A stretch of 64,000 bases of DNA from assembly GCF_022179285.1 (NCBI RefSeq), contig NZ_BPQO01000004.1, forward strand, positions 124,001-188,000, written 5' to 3'. Positions 1 to 9,731 of this stretch are shown in pieces. This stretch comes from Methylobacterium hispanicum. GTDB lineage: Bacteria; Pseudomonadota; Alphaproteobacteria; Rhizobiales; Beijerinckiaceae. Each line of letters starts with the position of its first letter. Positions within the stretch are counted from its first letter, which is position 1. The notes beneath the pieces were generated by a model. The model was given only the letters and a program-made list of their open reading frames with translations. It made no database searches and was not told the origin of the DNA. Made by a program: the position numbers and the translations under genes.

Positions 1-1
1 A

Positions 2-3000
2 GAAACCGCGCCGCCTCGGCAGCGCGGAGGCCGGCCGGCCCGCCTGCTCGTGGTCGATCAGCTCGAGGAGCTGTTCGCTCCGTCCATAAGCCAGGCCGAG
101 CGCGTCGCGTTCGCCGACATGATCGAGAAGATCGTGCGCTCCGGATCTACGTATGTCGTCGCGACGATCCGGTCCGACGCGCTCGGGTCGCTGGATCAGG
201 CTCCGGCACTGGCGCGCCTCGCGCGGGACGAGCGTCTATACCGCCTGGAGCGTCCGAATAGGCGGGAACTGGTCGAGATCATAGCCAGCCCTGCCGCTCT
301 GGCAGGCTACGCGTTCCCGGACAGCGGTATGCCGGACGAGCTCGTCGAGACGGCGCTGGCGTCTTCCGACAGCCTCCCGCTGCTGCAGGCCGTGCTGTTC
401 CGCCTGTTCGAGTTGTCGGGCGAAGCCAAGCGCATCACGGCGCGCGATCTCGAGCGCCTGGGGGGCTTCGAGGGCGTGGTGGGGCGTTGGGCCGACGAAG
501 TCGCTGCGGAGCTCGTCGCAGGCGGCGCAAGCGACGCCGCCCTGGACCGTGTTCTCGTATCCCTCGTGCGGACCGACCGCGACACCGGACGCCCGCACGC
601 ACGCACGGTCGTCTACAGGCCGGAGTCCGAGGAGGGCTCGATCCTCCGAAATCTGGCGAAAGGCAGGCTCGTGGGCCTCTTCGTCAGCACGGCCGGACCG
701 CAGGCCCGCCTAGCGCACGAGGTTCTCACCACTCACTGGGAGCGGCTTGCAGGCCTCGTGCGGCAGCTGACGACCGCGATGACGCTACGCGACGAGCTGG
801 AGGCGCGCGCGGGCGTCTGGGAGGACCGCGGACGGGACGAGGCCGAACTGCTGCGTGGGACAAGTCGGATCGAAGCCGCCATGCAGCTGAAGACCGACCG
901 GTTGGTACACTTGGAGGACCGCGAGGTCGATTTCATCGAGATGTCCGCCGCCAACGCGGAGAAACAGGAAGCCGAACGGAAAAGATCCCGGGCCGTCCGC
1001 ATATCGGCGGTGGCCGCTGCCGTCATCGCCATCGCCGGTGCCGGGATCCTCTACAACGAGAATCGGGCTGCCGCACGCCGCAATGCCGAAATCCAGGCAG
1101 CCACGAACGAGACTCTCCGGCTCAAGGATCTGAACCTCAGCAATGCCGCACGGCGCAATGCGGAGATACAGGCGGCCACCGATGCGACGTTCGCCCAGGA
1201 CCTGCTGAGCAGGGGCGACCTGACTGGCGCCAGGGAAATGGCGAGGAAAAGCCTCTTCGTGTCCGACAGCGAAACTTTGGTTCCAAAGTCATATAACGTA
1301 TTATACCACTTGGACTACCTTTCGAGCTACTACGACATCGCCCTTCAGCACTCCGGACTCAAGTTCCAAACGTGGAGACTTAGCGACGGCACCTTCGTCA
1401 CGATCACCGACATGCGTCTTTCGATCTGGTCCCCCGAACGAGGGATTCTGTCCGTCCGTGATGTCATAGGAGAAGATCCTAAAGTTGCCGCGGATGGCTC
1501 GGCCATTTTCATCGGAAGCCCATTTGGGTCTTACAAGTACCAGCTTCAAACGAAAAAATGGACCAAGTTCGAAATCGCGCCCGCCTCCTCGGAAGATATT
1601 GATATCTCCTCGTTTGCTGCGATCGACAAGCAAATCCTGATAGGGTGCGCCGAGGAGAAGATCTATAAACTTCAGTTGACCGCGACTGGAGCCTCCAAGA
1701 TCGTGCACGAAGCTCCGCTCGACGATGTGGAGTGCAGCCACGTGCATGCGCTACCGGGTGGGAGGGTCTTCGTTCGGGACCTCAGGGGCGCAACGGAATA
1801 CGACCCAGATACCCTGCAGCCGATCGGGCACTACGTTTCGAGCGGCAACGAGGGGTCGCCGCCGGCCCTTGCAGGCAACCTGATCGTGATGGAAGATTAT
1901 TTGCTGCGTCCGGCGTTGTACGGGAAAGCCGATCCCAACCCCATATATCAAGCCAAGAGTCGGGCAGATGTATCGCCGAGCGGCCGTTATGTTGTCTATA
2001 GAGTAAAGAATAGCCAGTCTGACAATTCTAATGGACTGACGTATGAGATCTACGAGACGTCCGGCTCCAATAACGTCGCCAGATTCACATGCGCTTGCAC
2101 TGTCCGCGGGTTCAGCTCCAAGGATGAGGTTGTCACGTCCGGAGACCGGACGCTCTCACTTGTCAATCCGAACTCCGGGGAACGGACTGCTCTGGGTTCG
2201 TTGCCATCGGAAATCGAGCAAGCCGTCGTGCTGCCGGGCAACGGGGCCGTGCTGGCATTCGGCCGCATGGGGGCCGCCCGATACCTGAGCCTCGCCTCCA
2301 GGAATACCGGCGTCGCCCGCATCTCCACCGGAAACCCGAACATGCGTAGACTTGCGTATCTCGGCGCCTCGAAGATCCTGACGGCATCGGCTCCAGTCAG
2401 GGCCGATGTCCTGCAATCCGAGAAGATCACGCTGAAGGCTTTCGACCGGGTGAACGGGGCGTACCGGGAGACTTGGTCTCTCGACACCGTCTACCCCGAC
2501 TTCGCCGACCTGCGACGTCTGTCCCCCGACAGGGTGGTCCTGTCCTACCAGGACCGATCGTTCCAAAGCCACATCGCTCTGGTGCAGGTTGGCAAAGGCA
2601 TCGTCAAAGAGGAGGTTGCCCTCTCGAAGCCTCATGTAGATGCGGATACGAACGAGGTCGTCTATGAGACGACGGATGGCCTGCGTGCAATCTCGGCCGG
2701 GCATCCCGACGGCCGCGTCCTCTTCGAGGTCGACCGATCCCGCATGTTGGCTTGGTCGGCGAACGGCAGCGTCGTTGTGGGCGTCAACGGCGAGCGTATC
2801 GTCTCGATGGATCTGAGATCTCCAGACGGCGCGCGGACGGCCGTTTCGAAGAACCAACCCGTGCATGTCTGCCGCAGCTCCAATCGCGTGTGGACGATCG
2901 AATGGGTCCCCAAGGAGGATCACGAGAAACCTCTGTTCACTCTCTGGAGACGGGACGCCGCGCTCGGCGACGCCACCAAGATGGTCGATCTCGCGTCGAC

Positions 3001-3544
3001 GGACGAAGACGATCCCTTGAGCTTGAAGAACTTGGCCTTGAGCATCGAGGATCCTCACGACCAGAAGGCGAAGCGGTTCACCTGTAGCGATGCAGGCGCT
3101 TTCTGGACGGAGGCCGGGACCACCCCCATCGCCATCTTCGAGGAAGGCTCCGCTCGGACGAGCTCTGCCTCGGCAGATGAGCGGGTCTTCGCCTCCGAGG
3201 ATGGAACGGTTCTGGACGCCGGCGAGGACGGCAGGATCAAGCTCTACGCCGGGGACACGGCCATGCCTTCGTTCGTGGTTCCGTCGGGCAACAGCTCAGT
3301 CAGCTCGTTGGTCTACAACAAGCCTCGCAACATGATCGTTGCCGGCTTCGAAAACGGACGGATCAAGGCTTGGGAGGTGGGCGGCTCCATCGAGCCGTTC
3401 CTGGACATGTCGACCGTCTTCGCGAAGATCCGACAAGTGGCCGTCAACGACGACGGCACCGAGATCGCAGCCATTGGAACCAACGGTCCAACCTATGCGT
3501 GGCCGCTGCCATATCCGAGGCACTTGGCAGGCGCCGGCCGATGA
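2..3544 (+). CDS. nSTAND1-type NTPase with membrane segment and C-terminal WD40-like propeller (5' end missing)
   Basis: The reading frame is open to the left edge, so the N-terminus and P-loop lie outside the window; residue numbers here count from the GTG at 50. The sequence begins just before a Walker B-like LLVVDQLEELF. Further on it has the LAHEVLTTHWERL signature that closes nSTAND1 domains (about 221-233) and a FIEMS segment leading into basic residues. A membrane helix follows at about 316-335, then a 12-residue duplication (AARRNAEIQAAT at about 341 and 366). The remaining 770 or so residues read as degenerate beta-propeller blades. Positive charge before the helix predicts the NTPase in the cytoplasm and the propeller in the periplasm. 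Proteins of this architecture are regarded as signalling or conflict ATPases. The effector domain, if any, is not visible. The part from about 1270 to 2060 has lower GC than its flanks. Confidence 0.8.
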   Translation, partial: ETAPPRQRGGRPARLLVVDQLEELFAPSISQAERVAFADMIEKIVRSGSTYVVATIRSDALGSLDQAPALARLARDERLYRLERPNRRELVEIIASPAALAGYAFPDSGMPDELVETALASSDSLPLLQAVLFRLFELSGEAKRITARDLERLGGFEGVVGRWADEVAAELVAGGASDAALDRVLVSLVRTDRDTGRPHARTVVYRPESEEGSILRNLAKGRLVGLFVSTAGPQARLAHEVLTTHWERLAGLVRQLTTAMTLRDELEARAGVWEDRGRDEAELLRGTSRIEAAMQLKTDRLVHLEDREVDFIEMSAANAEKQEAERKRSRAVRISAVAAAVIAIAGAGILYNENRAAARRNAEIQAATNETLRLKDLNLSNAARRNAEIQAATDATFAQDLLSRGDLTGAREMARKSLFVSDSETLVPKSYNVLYHLDYLSSYYDIALQHSGLKFQTWRLSDGTFVTITDMRLSIWSPERGILSVRDVIGEDPKVAADGSAIFIGSPFGSYKYQLQTKKWTKFEIAPASSEDIDISSFAAIDKQILIGCAEEKIYKLQLTATGASKIVHEAPLDDVECSHVHALPGGRVFVRDLRGATEYDPDTLQPIGHYVSSGNEGSPPALAGNLIVMEDYLLRPALYGKADPNPIYQAKSRADVSPSGRYVVYRVKNSQSDNSNGLTYEIYETSGSNNVARFTCACTVRGFSSKDEVVTSGDRTLSLVNPNSGERTALGSLPSEIEQAVVLPGNGAVLAFGRMGAARYLSLASRNTGVARISTGNPNMRRLAYLGASKILTASAPVRADVLQSEKITLKAFDRVNGAYRETWSLDTVYPDFADLRRLSPDRVVLSYQDRSFQSHIALVQVGKGIVKEEVALSKPHVDADTNEVVYETTDGLRAISAGHPDGRVLFEVDRSRMLAWSANGSVVVGVNGERIVSMDLRSPDGARTAVSKNQPVHVCRSSNRVWTIEWVPKEDHEKPLFTLWRRDAALGDATKMVDLASTDEDDPLSLKNLALSIEDPHDQKAKRFTCSDAGAFWTEAGTTPIAIFEEGSARTSSASADERVFASEDGTVLDAGEDGRIKLYAGDTAMPSFVVPSGNSSVSSLVYNKPRNMIVAGFENGRIKAWEVGGSIEPFLDMSTVFAKIRQVAVNDDGTEIAAIGTNGPTYAWPLPYPRHLAGAGR

Positions 3545-3603
3545 GGTCGAACCCGGATCTCCGACGCTGACGGCTCGGGGCGCCGCTACGCGACCTCGCG
3601 CGC

Positions 3604-4908
3604 TCATGCGCAAACCGAACGTCGATGCATCTCTCGACGAGGCGGCATCAGCACGCCGACGCCGGAATGCAGGACGTCGACCTCGACGTCGCACGGGACG
3701 TCGATCAGGTGCCGGCCGCGTCCTCGGGCCGGGACCTCCATGAAGAGGCGCCCGTCGATCGTGTCGATCGGCAGATGGGGTCCGGTGTGGCATCCGTCCG
3801 AAATCGACAGGGCGAGCGGATAGAGGTCGCCGCGCAGAGGCATCGGGATGCGGAAGACCGCGTGGAAGCGGTCTCCCGCGCGCAGCGGGCCGATGCGACG
3901 GCCTTCGGACGAAGTCCCGGTCCCGTACAGGGGCAGCCCGCGGATGTCCTTGACCGCCAGCGAGAGATCGGGATCGCGCACGTCGTCCCGTACGACGGCG
4001 TCCACGCCGAGTTCGACATGCCCCTCCCTGGCCTCGAGCCTAGCCGAGACCAAGCGTACGGCGGTTGGGCGGTCGGAAGCGTCCAAGCCGCCCAGATCGA
4101 CCGTATCGCCAGGTCGAAGGACGAGACCGTCCCCTGCCGTGGCTGCTCGGTCCGGAGCCGGCGGCGGCGTGTCGTGGCGCGTGCCCGCGACGTAGTCGGC
4201 GACGACCGCCTGTACCGCGCCCTGGGAGCGCAGGTGGCCCTTCTCGATCCAGACGGCGCGGTCGCAGAAGCTGCCGACGCTGGCGAGATCGTGCGAGACG
4301 AAGAGGATCGTCGCTCCGGCTTGCTTGAGTTCGCGCAGGCGGGCGTAGCATCGGCCCTGGAAAACGCGGTCGCCGACCGCCAGGGCTTCGTCGATGATGA
4401 ACACGTCGGGACTTGCGGAGGCGGCCGTAGCGAAGGCCAGCCGGACGTACATCCCCGAGGAGTACGTGCGGACGGGCCGGTCGATGAATTCCCCGATGCC
4501 CGCGAACTCGACGATGCGCGGCAGCAGGGCTTCGGCCTCGGCCTCCGTGCAGCCGAGCAGCCGCGCGCTGAGGAGGGCGTTCTCGCGGCCGGTGAAGTCG
4601 GGAGCGAACCCGGCGCCCAACTCCAACAGGGCTGCGACCCGCCCCCTCACCGAGACCTGTCCCTCGCTCGGGCGCATGGTGCCCGCCACGATCTGCAGCA
4701 GAGTCGACTTGCCGGATCCGTTGGTGCCCAGAATGCCGACGCATTCGCCCCTGGCCACGCTGAAGGACACGTCGTGGAGGGCTTGGTGCAGCCGCTGTCG
4801 TCGGACGAGGCCCAGGCTGAGCAGTTCCAGGATCTGGTCGCCCGAGGAGCGGTACGTCCTGAACTGCTTTGAGACGCCGGCGATCTCCACCGCGTTGTCA
4901 GGCGACAT
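3604..4908 (-). CDS. Wzt-like polysaccharide ABC transporter ATP-binding protein
   Basis: ATPase subunit that would power export of a lipid-linked polysaccharide (O-antigen or capsule-like) across the inner membrane. Walker A GTNGSGKST is at residues 61-69, the signature YSSGM at 149-153, Walker B VFIIDEAL at 169-176 and the switch histidine in FVSHD near 206. Residues from about 260 to 434 form an extra C-terminal domain, as in Wzt proteins, where it binds the glycan. The start overlaps the permease stop by 11 nt, indicating translational coupling. It is the last gene of a four-gene minus-strand operon. The TagH/KpsT branch is an alternative name, but the long C-terminal extension favours Wzt. 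Confidence 0.88.
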   Translation of the reverse strand: MSPDNAVEIAGVSKQFRTYRSSGDQILELLSLGLVRRQRLHQALHDVSFSVARGECVGILGTNGSGKSTLLQIVAGTMRPSEGQVSVRGRVAALLELGAGFAPDFTGRENALLSARLLGCTEAEAEALLPRIVEFAGIGEFIDRPVRTYSSGMYVRLAFATAASASPDVFIIDEALAVGDRVFQGRCYARLRELKQAGATILFVSHDLASVGSFCDRAVWIEKGHLRSQGAVQAVVADYVAGTRHDTPPPAPDRAATAGDGLVLRPGDTVDLGGLDASDRPTAVRLVSARLEAREGHVELGVDAVVRDDVRDPDLSLAVKDIRGLPLYGTGTSSEGRRIGPLRAGDRFHAVFRIPMPLRGDLYPLALSISDGCHTGPHLPIDTIDGRLFMEVPARGRGRHLIDVPCDVEVDVLHSGVGVLMPPRREMHRRSVCA

Positions 4909-5755
4909 CGGCGAAGCCTCCCTTGAGACGGCGGAAGATCTGGAGCCCGGCGGCCGCGAAGAGCCACGCGCAGGCGAGATAGAGACCGAGGAAAAGCGGG
5001 TCTGGAGCCCGCCCTGCGACCAGCACGGAGCGCAGCGTTTCGAAACCGTAGGCGAGGGGATTGGCCAGCATGAGGCCCTTGAGGCCGGCCGGCACGGCGG
5101 CGATCGGGTAGACCACCGGCGTGACGAACATGAGCAGCGGGACCGAGAAGCCGACGACCTGCTTGAGGTCGCGGACGTAGGCTCCGACGGCAGCCAGGAT
5201 CAGGGCGGTTCCCACGGCTATGAAGAGAAGGGGCAGCACGGCCGCCGGCAACAGGATCCACGTCCACGGCGGCACGCCGACGACCAGGACGTAGGCGCAG
5301 CAGAACAGGACGAGCGAGAAGGCCGCGCCGGCCATCGAACTCCCGATGTACGACCCTATCAGGATCTCAATCGGGAAGGGGACGCGCTTCACGAGCGACG
5401 CTTGATCGTGGACGAGGGAGACGGAGCGGTAGGCGATCTCGGCGAAGGCCTGCCACATCACGACGGCCGACCAGATCGACAGGGCCGCGACAGGCGCGCC
5501 GCCGGCGCCCACGTCGAAGCGGACCTGAAGGATGCCCACGAAGACGAGGGTGTAGGCCGCCATGGACGCCAGCGGCATGCCCACGAACCACGCGAGTCCG
5601 AGCAGGGACCCTCGATATCGAGCGGCCAGATCGCGACGCACCATGGCGCCGAGCAGGCTCCGGTGGGTCCAGGGAAGGGCGAACAGAGCCCAGGGAGCGG
5701 CATGCCCTTCCCCGGGACCCGAGGCCGTTCGGATCGAGATCTCCGAGGTCGTCAT
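4898..5755 (-). CDS. ABC-2 type polysaccharide export permease (Wzm-like)
   Basis: Inner-membrane permease partner of the adjacent Wzt-like ATPase. About six hydrophobic segments are visible, with the RRDLAARYRGSLLG coupling segment typical of O-antigen and teichoic-acid export permeases near the N-terminus. The frame is open up to 5788, but I start at the ATG at 5755: its ATGA overlaps the stop of the upstream glycosyltransferase, matching the tight spacing elsewhere in the operon. Length about 285 aa, normal for the family (250-290). Confidence 0.87.
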   Translation of the reverse strand: MTTSEISIRTASGPGEGHAAPWALFALPWTHRSLLGAMVRRDLAARYRGSLLGLAWFVGMPLASMAAYTLVFVGILQVRFDVGAGGAPVAALSIWSAVVMWQAFAEIAYRSVSLVHDQASLVKRVPFPIEILIGSYIGSSMAGAAFSLVLFCCAYVLVVGVPPWTWILLPAAVLPLLFIAVGTALILAAVGAYVRDLKQVVGFSVPLLMFVTPVVYPIAAVPAGLKGLMLANPLAYGFETLRSVLVAGRAPDPLFLGLYLACAWLFAAAGLQIFRRLKGGFADVA

Positions 5756-7008
5756 GCGGGCGTGCCTCCGATCTCCGACAGGAAGCATCTGCGGACGTCG
5801 TGCCTGAGGTGGAGACGGGCGGCGTAGCCCCAGCCGCCGCGGGCGACCGAGGCGAGCCGATGCGTCTCGTGGCCGGCGAAGCGGATCAGGGCGGAGGCGA
5901 GGTCCTCCACGCGATCGCGGACCACGATCTCGCTCTCGGAGACCGCGGCCAAGCCCTCGATACCCAATGAGGTGGTCAGGACCGGAACCGAGTGCGCCAT
6001 GGCGTCGAGCACCTTCGTCTTCACGCCGGTTCCGCTTCTGACGGGTGCCAGGAGGACGGCGTCTTCCGTGAAAAGGCTCGCGAGATTGGGCATGAAGCCG
6101 AGCCTGCGGACGTGGCGCAGGCCGAGGTCGCGCGTGACCGCGCCGGCCGCCTCGAACACGATCGGCAGGCCGGGCGCGCTCTCGGTCAGGATGCGTGCGA
6201 CGCGGTCGATTTCGAAGAGCGACTCCGCGTTCGGGCCGTAGCTGTCGCCTCCCAGGAAGACGACCCTCAGGCCCTTCCCGTAGTCGCGGGTCCGGAACGG
6301 CATCTCGTCGACGGCGGGCGGGTGGGCGGAGATCGGACGTCCTATCCGGGCCCGCAGGTGGTCGGCCTCGAGCGGCGAGACCACCATCGTGGCGTCGAAG
6401 CCTTTCGGAGCCTCGCGCTCGCGGACCCGCATGCGCCGTTCCTCGATGCCGAGCAGCGCCTTCGGCACCACGTCCGCGGCGATGCGGACCGCCTTGGGCA
6501 GGCGCTCGCCGAAGGCCCCGAGGACGTTGCCGGTCCCGGTCTCCCGCATCCGCGCGTAACGAAGCGAGAGCACGTCGTCCATGTCGAGGACGAGGCGGCC
6601 ACGCGGCTTGCGCGGTAGCTTCTCGACGAACTGCGCCATGCGCAGCATGTCGACCACGATCGTGTCGGGATCGAAGTCGTCGATGGTGCGCGAAACGGTG
6701 TCGTGGGCCGTGCGCGAGCCGAAGAAGGCATCCTGCAGCGGGCGCCCGCCCGAGACGGCGAGGTTGACCGCGGCCTCGGGCAGCCTCGGCATCGGCAGGA
6801 GATGGTGCTCGAGGTCCGGCAGCGGACAGGTCGAGGCGGCGGCCTCCCGGCGGCCCGCGTAGAGAAGGACGATCTTCCAGCCGCCCTCGGCCGCGAAACG
6901 GAGCGACTGGTCGATCATGCGCTGCCGCCCGGTGGAGACGGGCCAGGGCCAGCGCGTCGCCACGTAGAGCAGGCGCTTGGCTGGCTCGGGGGGGGGCGTC
7001 TGGGTCAT
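5752..7008 (-). CDS. GT4-like glycosyltransferase
   Basis: A 418-residue glycosyltransferase of the GT-B fold. The N-terminus (KRLLYVATRWPWP...TGRQRM) resembles the group-1 transferases associated with exopolysaccharide systems. The C-terminal half has the usual sugar-nucleotide-binding features: VVFLGGDSYGPN, LGFMPNLASLF, and an APVRSGTGVKTKVLDAMAH motif around residues 340-360. The frame runs upstream far beyond this start, but that upstream part is a shadow of the ligase gene. The ATG at 7008 overlaps the ligase stop as ATGA. It would add or build a sugar in the exported glycan; donor and acceptor cannot be told from sequence. Confidence 0.87.
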   Translation of the reverse strand: MTQTPPPEPAKRLLYVATRWPWPVSTGRQRMIDQSLRFAAEGGWKIVLLYAGRREAAASTCPLPDLEHHLLPMPRLPEAAVNLAVSGGRPLQDAFFGSRTAHDTVSRTIDDFDPDTIVVDMLRMAQFVEKLPRKPRGRLVLDMDDVLSLRYARMRETGTGNVLGAFGERLPKAVRIAADVVPKALLGIEERRMRVREREAPKGFDATMVVSPLEADHLRARIGRPISAHPPAVDEMPFRTRDYGKGLRVVFLGGDSYGPNAESLFEIDRVARILTESAPGLPIVFEAAGAVTRDLGLRHVRRLGFMPNLASLFTEDAVLLAPVRSGTGVKTKVLDAMAHSVPVLTTSLGIEGLAAVSESEIVVRDRVEDLASALIRFAGHETHRLASVARGGWGYAARLHLRHDVRRCFLSEIGGTPA

Positions 7009-9068
7009 CGGCTGGCCGCCTGCATGGCGCGCTCGACGGAGGCGCGCGAGATCGGGACGATGTTGGCGATGCCCTGCGCGAGGGCGTCGCGCAGGTGCCG
7101 GTCCTGGGCGGTCCGGTCGCCCTCGGCCTCGGCCTTGCGCGACAGGATCCACGCCTTCACGGGGTCGCCGTCGCGCATCGCGGAGGCGAGGCGGCCGGCG
7201 ATCTCGGGCATCTTCGGATCCCGCTGCGCGATGAGCCACGAGACGTAGGGGACTGCGACCTCGGTCCGCCCCGGGGCCACCGACCAGAGGCGCGCGAGGT
7301 CGGCTTCCCAGTAGACGACGTCGGGCTTCATCGACTGCAGCCAGATCGGGTCGTTGCCGGCGGCCGTGAAGATGCGGGGCCGCAGTTCCAGGGAGGCGGC
7401 GAGAACCGACGCGCTCGGCTTCCGGCCCGCGAGCGTCCGCATGATGCAGGCGAAGTTGATCGCGTTGCCGCGTCGGTCGTCCGCGTACTCCTTCGTCTTC
7501 TCGGCGGAGCCGGCGCGCTCGGTCTGCTCGACGAAGCGGCGGAACAGGCCCGTGTTGATCTCCCGTTCGGGGAGGAGGGGACCGACGACGGTGGTGCACG
7601 GCGGAGCACGGAAGAAGGAGAGGGGGGCGAACCAGCGCTCCTCCTGCTGCGCCTTGCCGAAGCCGAGCAGGAGGGCGGAGCAGAAGAGGATGCCGACGGC
7701 CGGGACCGCGAAGGCCGGGGCCAGCGCCGGCGCCGGAAGGCGACGCGTGGAAGCAGGAGGACGGCCGAGGCCGACGCTTGCGACCGCCAGTGCCAGGAAC
7801 GGGCCCATGATGGCGAGGAGGAACCAGAGCGAGCCCGCGACGAGGAGCGTCGCCGACAGGATGCCCGCGGCGGCGAGCGAGCGTCGGCGGGCGCAGAGCA
7901 CCGGGGCCAGGAAGGCGAGAAGCGTCAGCAGCGCACCCGGCAATCCCAGCGCGAGTGCGGACTCGGCCAGAAGATTGTGGCTGTGGAAGTCCGCGTTGGC
8001 GTTGAAGTCCAGGAATGTGAGGGAGGCGGTCTCCGGCCCCCACCGGAAGCGGCGGCCCGGCACGCTGCGTCCGTCCTCCGCGATCACCTCCTGCAGGGAT
8101 CCCCAACCCCGGCCTGCGGCGAGCGCGAGGGGACGGGCCGCCAGATTGCGGGCTACGAGATCGAACACGACGCCGCGGGACCAGAGGGTGCCGTAGGGCT
8201 TGCCCTCGATCGAGACGTGGTCGAGCGGGTTCTCCGAAGGGATCGGGCTCGCGGACGTCTCCCGGATGCTGGAGACCGCGAGCTTTTCCAGAACCGGCGG
8301 AAGCAGCGCGACCGCTATGGTGCCGCTGAGCGCCGCCAGGGCCAGGCCGGCCACGAGGGCGACGCGGGGCTTCGTCGGGATCCGGTTCCGAAGCACGATC
8401 CAGGCGACGTAGGCCATGGCCGAGAGGCCGACGGTCAGCATGATGGAGCGGTTGCCGAAGCCGAGGATCGCGATCGCCGCCGTCACGGCGGCTGCCGCGA
8501 CGGAGCCTCGCGTACGCATCGCCAGGAGCGGCACCGCGGCGAGAAGGCCGAGGATGGCGACCCACTCCTTGAAATCGTAGGGGATCCAGCGCGGCTCCGG
8601 TGCGGACCAGTTCAGGGCGTAGAGGCCGAACACGCAGAGAGCTGCGGCCGCGGCCGCGCAGGCGAGCACGGTGCGCCCCACGCCCCGGCCCGCCACCGCG
8701 AAGGCGGCGGCGAGGACGCCGGTGGAGATCCACCAGAGGGCGCCGACGCCGTGCTTCAGAAGCCCGAACAGCGTCCGGACCGGATCGTCGTGGAGCGGCG
8801 AGAGCGCGAGGGACAGGACCCCGACGCCGACCAGCAGCAGCACCGGAGCCGAGAAGGCCGCGTCGCGCACGGCGCGCTCGCCCGAGAGCGCCAGAAGGGC
8901 CATCAGGAGGGCGGCGAGGCCGGCCGCTCCGTGGACGGCGACCGTCGCGGTCTCGACCTGCCGCCACTGCCCCAGATCGACGAAGGGGAGCGTCAGGACG
9001 AACGCGAAGGGGGAGGCTGCGCAGACCGCGAGGAGAGCGTTGAGCAGTGCGGGTCTGAGGAGGGACAA
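7005..9068 (-). CDS. O-antigen ligase / polymerase-like membrane protein with extra C-terminal domain
   Basis: Polytopic membrane protein of 687 aa with about ten hydrophobic segments in the first 460 residues. It carries a Wzy_C-type periplasmic loop motif (DFHSHNLLAESALALGLPGA), as in WaaL ligases and Wzy polymerases that transfer or polymerise undecaprenyl-linked glycan. The family is usually 400-450 aa; here about 230 further residues follow the membrane part, so a soluble periplasmic extension is likely. The start is read as TTG at 9068, with no strong Shine-Dalgarno. A CATTCCTTC copy of the recurrent 9-mer lies just upstream in the sense orientation. First gene of the polysaccharide operon. 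Confidence 0.8.
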   Translation of the reverse strand: MSLLRPALLNALLAVCAASPFAFVLTLPFVDLGQWRQVETATVAVHGAAGLAALLMALLALSGERAVRDAAFSAPVLLLVGVGVLSLALSPLHDDPVRTLFGLLKHGVGALWWISTGVLAAAFAVAGRGVGRTVLACAAAAAALCVFGLYALNWSAPEPRWIPYDFKEWVAILGLLAAVPLLAMRTRGSVAAAAVTAAIAILGFGNRSIMLTVGLSAMAYVAWIVLRNRIPTKPRVALVAGLALAALSGTIAVALLPPVLEKLAVSSIRETSASPIPSENPLDHVSIEGKPYGTLWSRGVVFDLVARNLAARPLALAAGRGWGSLQEVIAEDGRSVPGRRFRWGPETASLTFLDFNANADFHSHNLLAESALALGLPGALLTLLAFLAPVLCARRRSLAAAGILSATLLVAGSLWFLLAIMGPFLALAVASVGLGRPPASTRRLPAPALAPAFAVPAVGILFCSALLLGFGKAQQEERWFAPLSFFRAPPCTTVVGPLLPEREINTGLFRRFVEQTERAGSAEKTKEYADDRRGNAINFACIMRTLAGRKPSASVLAASLELRPRIFTAAGNDPIWLQSMKPDVVYWEADLARLWSVAPGRTEVAVPYVSWLIAQRDPKMPEIAGRLASAMRDGDPVKAWILSRKAEAEGDRTAQDRHLRDALAQGIANIVPISRASVERAMQAASR

Positions 9069-9212
9069 ATCGGCGGTTCCGGAAGGAATGGGAGGCCAGC
9101 TCCTTCCGAGTTACGCCAGCCCCGGTAGCGTGGCAAGCATCCGTCGAAGGAATGGGAGAAGGCTGCGGATCGTGTTAAGGCGACCTTAGAGGCTCGACCC
9201 CAGGATGGCGCC

Positions 9213-9731
9213 ATGAAGGAACGAATGACCATGCGCCTCGCCACGATCGCCCTCCTCGCCGCTTGCGCGACCGCCCCCGCTGCGGCGTACGACGACGTTC
9301 CCGACGAGATCGCCGGCAGGGCCAGCGTGATCGACGGCGACACCATCGAGATCCGCGGGGTCCGCATCCGGATCGGCGGCATCGACGCGCCGGAATCCGA
9401 TCAGACCTGCAGCCGCGCCGAGGGCGTGTATCTGTGCGGGAACCTCTCAGCCGCGCATCTCGATCGGCTGCTGGCGGGGCGCACCGTCGTCTGCCGGGGC
9501 CACGACAGATCGTACGACCGGATCGTGGCAGCCTGCACTGTGGCCGGCGTCGACGTGGGATCCGCGCAGGTCTCGGCGGGCTGGGCCCTCGACTACGTCC
9601 GCTACTCGAAGGGACGCTACGCCGCCGCCGAGGCGGAAGCCCGGCGGGCGAAGGCCGGCATCTGGCAGGGAGAGTTCGTGGAACCCGAAGCTTGGCGGCG
9701 AGCCCGCAAGTCCGAGCGGCGGAGCCGATGA
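9213..9731 (+). CDS. secreted SNase-like (thermonuclease-type) nuclease
   Basis: Small exported protein with a staphylococcal-nuclease (OB-fold) domain. A signal peptide covers about the first 25 residues, ending in APAAA before YDD. The domain shows VIDGDTIEIRG, then IRIGGIDAPES, then YDRIVAACTVAGVDVG, matching the conserved Asp and Arg positions of SNase-like proteins. The true start may be the internal ATG at 9225 or 9231, which places the basic residues and hydrophobic core more typically. The stop overlaps the next gene's ATG (ATGA at 9728). Expected to cut nucleic acid in the periplasm or outside; many Rhizobiales homologues are of unproved activity. Confidence 0.85.
   Translation: MKERMTMRLATIALLAACATAPAAAYDDVPDEIAGRASVIDGDTIEIRGVRIRIGGIDAPESDQTCSRAEGVYLCGNLSAAHLDRLLAGRTVVCRGHDRSYDRIVAACTVAGVDVGSAQVSAGWALDYVRYSKGRYAAAEAEARRAKAGIWQGEFVEPEAWRRARKSERRSR

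Noticed and set aside
7009..8967. Upstream extension of the glycosyltransferase frame (minus strand)
   Set aside because: It lies inside the ligase gene in another frame; composition is Arg/Pro/Gly-rich with no motif, and the glycosyltransferase fold starts at 7008.
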